A stretch of 7,810 bases of DNA from contig JAGVHJ010000508.1 in NCBI GenBank assembly GCA_020056645.1, positions 1-7,810 of the forward strand. Reading direction: 5' to 3'. This document shows, piece after piece, positions 1 to 5,847 of this stretch; position 1 is the first letter of the stretch, and every line of letters begins with the position of its first letter. A model generated the notes under the pieces. It was not told where the DNA came from, did no database searches, and worked only from the letters and a program-made list of their open reading frames with translations. The DNA comes from Desulfobacterales bacterium (lineage in GTDB: Bacteria; Desulfobacterota; Desulfobacteria; Desulfobacterales; JAHIVH01). The position numbers were made by a program, and so were the translations under genes.

Positions 1-88
1 ACGGGCTTTTCGCCATCTTGATGAATAGCCGCTGAATAGTTACAGATTTTTTTGATTTGCAGCGCCCCGTTGAATTGCCTGTTGTTTT

Positions 89-120
89 GTGTCGTGACAC
101 GCAACCCTATATAATAAGGA
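89..120 (+). promoter_or_regulatory. Putative promoter -10 box, dyad operator and ribosome binding site upstream of the first PilZ gene
   Basis: A perfect TATAAT lies at 110-115, with a weak -35 (TTGTGT, 87-92) at 17-base spacing. A dyad GTGTC-GT-GACAC (89-100) sits in the spacer, where a repressor could block polymerase. The Shine-Dalgarno AAGGA (116-120) follows directly, seven bases before the ATG at 128. A start site set by this TATAAT would fall at about 121-123, which would cut the Shine-Dalgarno off the message. So either this box is not the true -10 or the transcript is nearly leaderless. The Shine-Dalgarno is sound; the promoter is tentative. Bases 1-35 could hold the last few codons of an upstream gene (short frames end at 28 and 35), but nothing identifies it. 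Confidence 0.35.
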
Positions 121-127
121 AATTTCA

Positions 128-655
128 ATGACCGGGAATCACTGTGATAGAAGAGATCAGATTCGTTATCGAATCAAAAATGGGGTCTATGCCGCCTATG
201 GGCCTACCTTTTTACGCATGGGGCCTTTGGTCGATGTCAGTTTGAAAGGTTTCTCCTACTGTTATAAATCACAGCCGCTTCCCGACAATAATGGCCAGGA
301 AGAGCGACTCGACCTGTGCCTCAGAGTCAACGATTTCTATCTGGACCGCATTCCCTATGAAATCGTCTATAAAGTCGAAAGCGATCACCAGGGATTGGTG
401 GGGAAAGGGCTTCCGATGGTGCGATATGGGGTCCGGTTTCTCGATTTGACCCCGTTTCAAGAGAATATTTTAAAACAGCTGATGCATATCACCACCTGTG
501 AACTCGTCCCCGACAGGCGGAGGAGCCTCAACCGGAGGTCCGGCAGGAACAGAAGGAAATATGACGACCCTCAATTTCAGTCGGATTGGCGGCAAGGCAT
601 GGACCGGCGGAAGAGACAAGAGAGACGCGTATGGGGCACGGAGGGCGTTCCATGA
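128..655 (+). CDS. PilZ-domain protein with arginine-rich C-terminal tail (putative c-di-GMP effector)
   Basis: A 175-residue soluble protein with no signal peptide or membrane segment. Both c-di-GMP-binding motifs of the PilZ family are visible: an RxxxR (RDQIR, residues 9-13) and a DxSxxG (DVSLKG, 36-41). A late strand RYGVRFLDLTP (99-109) matches the usual end of the PilZ barrel. The tail is unusual: residues 129-144 and 159-167 are clusters of RR pairs (DRRRSLNRR, GRNRRK, DRRKRQERR), a strongly basic, probably flexible extension that could bind nucleic acid, acidic protein or membrane lipid. The start at 128 has the Shine-Dalgarno AAGGA seven bases upstream. The stop overlaps the start of the next PilZ gene by four bases (ATGA), suggesting coupled translation. 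The family is confident from the motifs; the target pathway (motility, polysaccharide or other) cannot be told from here. Confidence 0.8.
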   Translation: MTGNHCDRRDQIRYRIKNGVYAAYGPTFLRMGPLVDVSLKGFSYCYKSQPLPDNNGQEERLDLCLRVNDFYLDRIPYEIVYKVESDHQGLVGKGLPMVRYGVRFLDLTPFQENILKQLMHITTCELVPDRRRSLNRRSGRNRRKYDDPQFQSDWRQGMDRRKRQERRVWGTEGVP

Positions 656-1029
656 AAAGTGTTCATGAGCGGGTGTATATCCGGCAACACCTCAAAGCGC
701 CGGTGATCTGTGAAGATGTCGTATCCGGCAAGCGTTTCCATGGAATTATTCATGACATGAGTGTGGATGGCATGCACCTGGAGATCGACGCCTATCTTCA
801 GCCGGACCGTGAAATCGAATTAAGGCTCCACCTGCCTGGGCCAGACACCTCCCGCAAAACCTTTATCCAGCGCTGCCGTTTGAAGGTGATCTGGTGCAAG
901 GAAAGAAGCGCTTCCGGCGACAAGCTACCCTACGCCGCAGGTGTGAGACTCATCCTTCCCGAAACCGACCGACCCCATGTCTCCCAGCCGGGCAGAAGCA
1001 GGCGGCGCCGTAACCTTCTTTCCATTTAG
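652..1029 (+). CDS. Second PilZ-domain protein (putative c-di-GMP effector)
   Basis: A 125-residue, single-domain PilZ protein. The binding motifs are RVYIR (RxxxR, residues 7-11) and DMSVDG (DxSxxG, 35-40), followed by alternating hydrophobic strands (EIELRLHLP, LKVIWC) and a closing YAAGVRLI (94-101), all typical of the family. The ATG at 652 is chosen because it has GGAGG about seven bases upstream and overlaps the previous stop as ATGA. A longer frame from a TTG at 586 would lie inside the first gene and precede the RxxxR motif with unrelated sequence. The C-terminus ends in RSRRRRNLLSI, echoing the arginine-rich tail of the neighbour. Its stop codon coincides with the outer edge of the inverted-repeat element at 1029, so the native C-terminus may have been altered by insertion. 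It is probably cotranscribed with the upstream gene, and the two products may act together or be divergent copies. Confidence 0.78.
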   Translation: MKSVHERVYIRQHLKAPVICEDVVSGKRFHGIIHDMSVDGMHLEIDAYLQPDREIELRLHLPGPDTSRKTFIQRCRLKVIWCKERSASGDKLPYAAGVRLILPETDRPHVSQPGRSRRRRNLLSI

Positions 1030-1187
1030 GACCTGACACGAAATAAGTTTGACATTAAGGCGCTCAAATTAGGGTCAGATTGGGATGCGCTGATCAGGGC
1101 TACGCTGAGGATTTTGTGATTGAAGCGCGGCCAAAGATGGCTCGAAGTTGAGATGCATGAATGGTAAAGTTATTTCGTGTCAGGCCC
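1029..1187. repeat. Inverted-repeat-bounded element, MITE- or REP-like
   Basis: CCTGACACGAAATAAGTTT (1032-1050) is repeated in inverted orientation at 1166-1184 (AAAGTTATTTCGTGTCAGG) with one mismatch in 19. Three more bases outward on each side pair with one further mismatch, giving ends at 1029 and 1187. Slightly further out, TTTAGG and its counterpart TTTAAGG still resemble each other with one gap. The ~115-base interior has no convincing gene. Terminal inverted repeats, small size and intergenic position fit a non-autonomous mobile element or a REP-type palindromic unit. No clear target-site duplication is visible. In RNA the ends would pair into a long stem with a large loop, which could also affect read-through from the PilZ genes. 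It is not a classical terminator, as no T-run follows. Confidence 0.6.
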
Positions 1188-1206
1188 TTAAAGGCGTGAT
1201 CCCCTC

Positions 1207-1236
1207 TTGACTCATAACGGAATTATCGGGTATGAA
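1207..1236 (+). promoter_or_regulatory. Putative sigma-70-type promoter for the dapL-moeA operon
   Basis: TTGACT (1207-1212) and TATGAA (1231-1236) are separated by 18 bases and match the -35 and -10 consensus at five and four of six positions. The predicted start near 1243 would leave a leader of about 58 bases before dapL. This is the best pair in the 1188-1300 gap and lies just outside the inverted-repeat element. It is a pattern match only. Confidence 0.35.
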
Positions 1237-1300
1237 CCATAGGGTTTTCCATGCGGGATTCGGACGATCAATTATTTAAAATTAGACCAGGGGATGATTC

Positions 1301-2524
1301 ATGATAAAAATTAATGAAAACTATCTGAAGCTTCAGGCCTCATACCTGTTTTCAGATATCGCCAAACGGGTGGCCGCCTTTCAAAAAGAAAATCCAGATA
1401 GAGAGGTGATTCGGCTGGGAATCGGCGATGTGACCCGGGCCCTTCCAAAGGCCTGTATCGACGCCTTTCAGAAAGGGGTGCTGGAAATGGCCGACGAGGC
1501 CACTTTCCGTGGGTACGGTCCGGAACAGGGCTACGGATTTTTGCGGGAAAAGATCGCGGCCGGGGATTTCCAAAGCCGGGGGGCCGATATCTCTCCGGAT
1601 GAAATTTTTGTAAGTGACGGCGCGAAATGCGACACGGGAAATATTCAGGAGATTTTTTCAAACACCATTCGGATCGCCATTCCCGACCCGGTTTACCCCG
1701 TCTATCTCGACACCAATGTCATGGCCGGCAGGACAGGCGTTTACCAGGAGGGCCGGTTCGAAGGGATCACCTATCTGGATAGCACCCGTGAAAACGGGTT
1801 TGTCCCGGCCCTTCCCCAGGGCCCCGTTGACCTAATCTACCTCTGTTTCCCCAACAACCCGACTGGAGCCACCATCACCAAGGCCCAACTCAAAACCTGG
1901 GTCGACTATGCGAGACAAGAGAGGGCGTTGATTCTCTTTGACGCCGCCTATGAAGCCTTTATCCGGGACGAGAACCTGCCGAAATCGATCTATGAGATCG
2001 AAGGGGCGCGGGAAGTCGCCATCGAATTCCGGAGCTTTTCCAAGACCGCTGGATTTACGGGCGCCCGGTGCGCCTTCACCGTGGTTCCCAAGAGTTTAAT
2101 GGCCTTCGATGAAAAGGGAAACGCCCACGCCCTTCACGGGCTCTGGAACCGCCGGCACACAACCAAATTCAACGGCGTCTCCTACCCGGTCCAGCGTTCG
2201 GCGGAAGCGGTTTACAGTGAAGAGGGGAAGACCCAGGTGCGGGAACTCTCCGATTACTACCTGAAAAACGCACACCTTATCCGGAAAGAGATGTCGGGCA
2301 TGGGCTACGAGGTCACCGGCGGCGAAAATTCTCCCTATATCTGGATAGACGGCAAAACCGACTCTTGGGCCTTTTTCGATCAACTGCTGAAAGAGGCGGG
2401 GGTGGTCTGTACGCCAGGAGCGGGATTCGGAAAGTGCGGCCAAGGCTATATCCGCGTCAGCGCCTTCAACAGCTATGATAATGTGGTCCGGGCCATGGAG
2501 CGAATCCGGTCAGCCTTGAAATAG
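1301..2524 (+). CDS. dapL: LL-diaminopimelate aminotransferase
   Basis: A 407-residue, PLP-dependent class I/II aminotransferase, the usual length for DapL (EC 2.6.1.83). It converts tetrahydrodipicolinate plus glutamate directly to LL-diaminopimelate and 2-oxoglutarate, bypassing the succinylase or acetylase steps, for lysine and peptidoglycan. Visible signatures are SDGAKCDTGN (residues 105-114), the segment that marks DapL among its relatives, NNPTG (185-189), LFDAAY (212-217, the Asp that contacts the PLP ring nitrogen and a Tyr), the Schiff-base lysine in SFSKTAGFTG (K248), and the substrate-carboxylate Arg in YIRVSAF (R385). The N-terminus (NENYLKLQASYLFSDIAKRV) is also DapL-like. The start is fixed by AGGGGA (1289-1294), six bases before the ATG. 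It is the first gene of a probable operon with moeA, 65 bases upstream of it. Nothing appears truncated or mutated. Confidence 0.95.
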   Translation: MIKINENYLKLQASYLFSDIAKRVAAFQKENPDREVIRLGIGDVTRALPKACIDAFQKGVLEMADEATFRGYGPEQGYGFLREKIAAGDFQSRGADISPDEIFVSDGAKCDTGNIQEIFSNTIRIAIPDPVYPVYLDTNVMAGRTGVYQEGRFEGITYLDSTRENGFVPALPQGPVDLIYLCFPNNPTGATITKAQLKTWVDYARQERALILFDAAYEAFIRDENLPKSIYEIEGAREVAIEFRSFSKTAGFTGARCAFTVVPKSLMAFDEKGNAHALHGLWNRRHTTKFNGVSYPVQRSAEAVYSEEGKTQVRELSDYYLKNAHLIRKEMSGMGYEVTGGENSPYIWIDGKTDSWAFFDQLLKEAGVVCTPGAGFGKCGQGYIRVSAFNSYDNVVRAMERIRSALK

Positions 2525-2589
2525 AACCTCCGGGTTAAGAATGCGAGAGTTGACCTTTTATAGACGGGGAGTGATGAAATAAAACCGGC

Positions 2590-3819
2590 ATGAAAGATTT
2601 TTTTAACGTCACACCCCTCGAAACGGTGCTGGAGTGGGTCTCAAGAACCCATCGGGCGGGAACCGAGGCTATCGAGCTCTTTCAGTCCCAGGGAAGGGTG
2701 CTGGCCCAAGATCTGGTGGCCGATGACGATCTTCCCCCCTTTGCCCGGTCCACGATGGATGGGTATGCGGTAAAAGCCCGTTCCACCTTTGGGGCGAGCG
2801 AGGGGACTCCCGCCTACCTGAGCGTCAAGGGGTCTGTGGCCATGGCTGAAAGGCCCTATTTCCGCGTCGAAGATGGAGAGGCGGCCAGAATTCCCACCGG
2901 CGGCATGGTTCCGGAAAACGCGGACAGCGTGGTCATGATCGAGCACACCGACACCCTCGGAGAGACCACCATTGAGGTCTATCGAAGCGTGGCCCCTGGC
3001 CAGAACGTGATCGAAAAAGGGGAAGATTTCAAAAAAGGAGCAACGGTTCTTGAGGCCGGGACCCTCCTAAGGCCCCAAGAGGCCGGGGTTCTCGCGGCGT
3101 TTGGAAAAGATCCGATCCTTGTCTACAAAAGGCCGGTGATAGGGATTATATCGACCGGCGACGAGGTAGTGCCTGTAACGGCTGTTCCGCGGACCGGCTC
3201 GATCCGGGATATGAACACCCACACCCTTTCGGGGCTTGTATGGCAGAATGGCGGGACTCCCCGCTCCTACGGTATTGTCAAGGATCAGAAAGCGCCGCTG
3301 TTTCAGGCGCTGGAAAGGGCTGTGATGGAAACCGACATGGTGCTGGTCTCCGGCGGAAGCTCGGTGGGCGTTCGGGATTTTACCCTTGACGCGATCTCAT
3401 CGCTTGCGGATTCTAAAATCCTGGTGCATGGCATCGCCATCAGTCCGGGGAAACCCACGATCCTCGCTTCTGCAACAGGAAAATTCGTCTGGGGCATTCC
3501 CGGCCATGTCACCTCGGCCATGATTGTATTCTGCATGGTGGTTAAGCCCTTTCTGGACCATCTGAGGGGCATCGCCCTTTCTTCCAGGGAAGCGCCGGAA
3601 ATCAGGGCCATTCTCACCCGGAATGTGCCGTCCTCCCAGGGACGGAGAGACTTTATCCGAGTGAGACTCATCAAAAAGGGCGCGGCTCTTTATGCCGAGC
3701 CCATTCTTGGGAAGTCCGGGTTGATCCACACCATGGTCCGGGCCGACGGCGTCATCGCCGTGGGCATGAACGACGAAGGGGTTCTCGAAGGAACCGAGGT
3801 TCAGGTTATTCCCATTTAA
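2590..3819 (+). CDS. moeA: Molybdopterin molybdenumtransferase MoeA (canonical copy)
   Basis: A 409-residue cytoplasmic protein of normal MoeA length. MoeA inserts molybdate (or tungstate) into adenylylated molybdopterin to give the active cofactor (EC 2.10.1.1). Motifs in order: PPFARSTMDGYAV (residues 49-61), IPTGG with VVMIEHT (101-120), GEDFKKG (144-150), STGDEVV (188-194), TDMVLVSGGSSVGVRD (248-263), the SPGKP loop (285-289) and GIPGHVTSA (302-310), then a C-terminal beta-barrel domain ending VQVIPI. Residues equivalent to the E. coli active-site Asp (MDGYA), Glu (TGDE), Asp (TDM) and Lys (PGKP) all appear present. The start is supported by the family-like N-terminus DFFNVTPLETVLEW. The Shine-Dalgarno is odd: GGGGAG (2566-2571) lies 18 bases upstream, so initiation may be weak or coupled to dapL. 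It sits 36 bases before a MoeA-PBP paralog and shares a 19-base identical word with it. Confidence 0.93.
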   Translation: MKDFFNVTPLETVLEWVSRTHRAGTEAIELFQSQGRVLAQDLVADDDLPPFARSTMDGYAVKARSTFGASEGTPAYLSVKGSVAMAERPYFRVEDGEAARIPTGGMVPENADSVVMIEHTDTLGETTIEVYRSVAPGQNVIEKGEDFKKGATVLEAGTLLRPQEAGVLAAFGKDPILVYKRPVIGIISTGDEVVPVTAVPRTGSIRDMNTHTLSGLVWQNGGTPRSYGIVKDQKAPLFQALERAVMETDMVLVSGGSSVGVRDFTLDAISSLADSKILVHGIAISPGKPTILASATGKFVWGIPGHVTSAMIVFCMVVKPFLDHLRGIALSSREAPEIRAILTRNVPSSQGRRDFIRVRLIKKGAALYAEPILGKSGLIHTMVRADGVIAVGMNDEGVLEGTEVQVIPI

Positions 3820-3844
3820 ACGATTAAAATAACGATTAAAATAA
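3819..3844 (+). repeat. Perfect 12-bp tandem duplication between the two moeA genes
   Basis: AACGATTAAAAT occurs twice head to tail (3819-3830, 3831-3842), followed by AA that continues the period. It starts on the last base of the moeA stop codon and ends within the Shine-Dalgarno (AAGG, 3843-3846) of the next gene, filling most of the 36-base gap. It looks like a slippage duplication and changes the spacing between the two cistrons. Confidence 0.9.
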
Positions 3845-3855
3845 GGCTCTTTCCC

Positions 3856-5790
3856 ATGAAACGTAACATCTACTTGCAAATGAAGTCCCTGAAAGAGGCG
3901 CGAAAAATTCTTTTTGACCGGTTCTTTCAGAAAAAGAGCCTTGCAACCGAGCGGGTCCCGGTCTCCCTGGCCCTCGGCAGAATCCTCTCCGAACCGGTCT
4001 CGGCCCTCATCTCTTCTCCCAACTTCCATGCGGCGGCCATGGACGGCGTTGCGGTGGAGGCCTCCCATACCTTTGGGGCGAGCGAGGCGAATCCCAAGAG
4101 GCTCATCATCGGAAAAGATGCGGCCTGGGTCAACACCGGCCATCTGCTCCCAGAACCTTTTAACGCGGTGATCATGATCGAACACCTTCAGGAGACCGGA
4201 GAGAATCAGATCCGGATTGAGGCCCCGGCCTTTCCCTTTCAGCATGTTCGGAAAATGGGAGAAGACATCGTGGCCACCGAGCTTCTCTTTTCCAGTAACC
4301 ACCGGATAACGCCCTATTGTTTGGGGGCTCTCCTCTCCGGTGGCGTTTTTTCCCTTCCGGTCTATAAAAAACCCAGAGTTGTGATCATCCCCACTGGCTC
4401 CGAGCTGGTGGACGGTTTGAGCGATCTGAAACCGCCCCTGGGCGCCAAGGATCTCAAGCCCGGACAGGTCATCGAGTGCAACTCTTATGTGCTGGGCGGC
4501 CTTATTGAGGCTGTGGGCGGTGAATATGAGCGGATGAAGATCATACAAGACGACCAAGAGGCCATCATGGCCAAGGTCAGAGAGCTAACCCGGAAAGAGG
4601 CCGATATGATTCTCGTCATCGGCGGATCTTCCGCCGGTTCCGAAGATTTCGCAAGGCACGTGATCAAGGAGGCGGGCGAGATTCTTGTTCATGGGGTCAC
4701 CATCATGCCTGGAAAACCGGTGATTCTGGGAGAAGTGAATCAGGTTCCCGTGATCGGCATCCCCGGTTATCCGGTCTCGGCCATCATCGCCTTTGAGCAG
4801 TTCGCCGAACCCCTGTTATTAAACATGCTGGGGCAGCCGGAGCGGGAACGGGCCGAAGTGGCGGCGTTTCCCACCCGAAAAATCGCTTCCAAATTGGGAG
4901 TGGAGGAGTTTTTGCGGGTGAAAATCGGGAGCGTGGGAGAGAAAATGGTCTGTACGCCTCTCCCGAGAGGGGCGGGTTTCATCACGAGCATCACCGGCGC
5001 GGACGGCATCATCCGCATTCCGGCTCATGTGGAGGGACTCAACGCGGATACGCCGGTCCAGGCAACTCTATTAAGGCCCCTTTCGGCGATCAAAAACACC
5101 CTGGTGGTGGTGGGGAGCCATGATAACACCCTCGATATCGTCTCCGATCAGCTGGCCCGCCAAACCGGAATCTCTCTCTCATCAAGCCATGTGGGAAGCA
5201 TGGGCGGGCTCATGGCCATCAAAAAGGGGGCTTGCCATCTGGCCGGGTCCCACCTCCTGGATGAAACCGACGGCTCCTACAATCTCTCCTACATCAGAAC
5301 CCATCTGAAGGATATCCCGGTCAGGCTGGTCAATCTGGTCATGAGGGATCAGGGGCTCATCGTTCCAGAGAAAAACCCCAAGCAGATCCGGGGAATCGAA
5401 GATCTATGCCGGGAGGATTTCCGGTTCATTAACCGGCAAAAGGGATCGGGCACGCGGATTCTTCTTGATTTCAAACTGAAGGCCCTTAACATCGATCCAG
5501 AAACCATTGAAGGATATGGCGATGAGGAGTATACCCATATGTCGGTGGCGGCTGCGGTCCTCTCCGGTCGAGCCGATGCGGGGCTTGGTATCTATGCGGC
5601 GGCCAGAGCCCTTGGTCTGGGTTTCATTCCCATCGTGACCGAACAGTATGATCTGGTGATTCCAGGCGTTTTTTTCGATACCCAGCCGATACAACGGCTC
5701 ATTGAAACCATCTGCGGGAGCCCGTTCAAGAGACGGGTCGAGGCTCTTGGCGGATACCATACCCATAAGACGGGAACGCTCATTCTATAA
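3856..5790 (+). CDS. MoeA fused to a C-terminal periplasmic-binding-like domain
   Basis: A 644-residue, two-domain protein. Residues 1 to about 410 are MoeA: HAAAMDGVAVEA (58-69), NTGHLLPE with IMIEHL (93-111), GEDI (135-138), PTGSELV (179-185), ADMILVIGGSSAGSEDF (249-265), MPGKP (284-288) and GIPGYPVSA (301-309). The Asp, Glu and Lys expected to act in catalysis remain, but TGDE reads TGSE and MDGYA reads MDGVA. Residues ~411-644 match a periplasmic-binding-like fold of the type Pfam calls PBP_like: GSHDNTLDIVSDQL (420-433), NRQKGSGTRILLD (526-538) and AAAVLSGRADAGLGIYAAA (565-583). There is no signal peptide, so the binding domain is cytoplasmic and may sense or deliver an oxyanion or cofactor; the ligand is unknown. 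This architecture occurs in archaea and anaerobic bacteria. The start at 3856 follows AAGG by nine bases; the Met at 3880 lacks a Shine-Dalgarno. The specific role, perhaps Mo versus W selectivity, is inference. Confidence 0.92.
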   Translation: MKRNIYLQMKSLKEARKILFDRFFQKKSLATERVPVSLALGRILSEPVSALISSPNFHAAAMDGVAVEASHTFGASEANPKRLIIGKDAAWVNTGHLLPEPFNAVIMIEHLQETGENQIRIEAPAFPFQHVRKMGEDIVATELLFSSNHRITPYCLGALLSGGVFSLPVYKKPRVVIIPTGSELVDGLSDLKPPLGAKDLKPGQVIECNSYVLGGLIEAVGGEYERMKIIQDDQEAIMAKVRELTRKEADMILVIGGSSAGSEDFARHVIKEAGEILVHGVTIMPGKPVILGEVNQVPVIGIPGYPVSAIIAFEQFAEPLLLNMLGQPERERAEVAAFPTRKIASKLGVEEFLRVKIGSVGEKMVCTPLPRGAGFITSITGADGIIRIPAHVEGLNADTPVQATLLRPLSAIKNTLVVVGSHDNTLDIVSDQLARQTGISLSSSHVGSMGGLMAIKKGACHLAGSHLLDETDGSYNLSYIRTHLKDIPVRLVNLVMRDQGLIVPEKNPKQIRGIEDLCREDFRFINRQKGSGTRILLDFKLKALNIDPETIEGYGDEEYTHMSVAAAVLSGRADAGLGIYAAARALGLGFIPIVTEQYDLVIPGVFFDTQPIQRLIETICGSPFKRRVEALGGYHTHKTGTLIL

Positions 5791-5835
5791 GACGGATTCG
5801 TGTGGCGAACATTTTTTAATTTATTTTTTTCACCC

Positions 5836-5841
5836 AAGGAG
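5836..5841 (+). promoter_or_regulatory. Ribosome binding site that decides the mutase start
   Basis: AAGGAG lies six bases before the ATG at 5848. An in-frame GTG at 5800 would add 16 residues (WRTFFNLFFSPKEKH) that have no counterpart in the family, and its upstream region lacks a good site. The ATG at 5848 is therefore preferred. Confidence 0.85.
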
Positions 5842-5847
5842 AAACAT

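Noticed and set aside
586..651. TTG start extending the second PilZ protein by 22 residues
   Set aside because: It overlaps the first PilZ gene, while the ATG at 652 has its own GGAGG and an ATGA overlap.
1157..1210. 17-codon frame (MNGKVISCQALKGVIPS)
   Set aside because: It runs through the right inverted repeat and has no Shine-Dalgarno; it is most likely chance coding across the element.
2550..2578. Possible internal promoter (TTGACC) before moeA
   Set aside because: No acceptable -10 box lies at 16-18 bases, and operon spacing explains expression.
3397..4557. 386-residue open frame on the minus strand
   Set aside because: It is antisense to both conserved moeA genes, has no recognisable domain, and long antisense frames are common in GC-rich coding DNA.
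5800..5847. GTG start giving a 466-residue mutase
   Set aside because: The extension is unlike the family, and the ATG at 5848 has a strong AAGGAG at the right distance.
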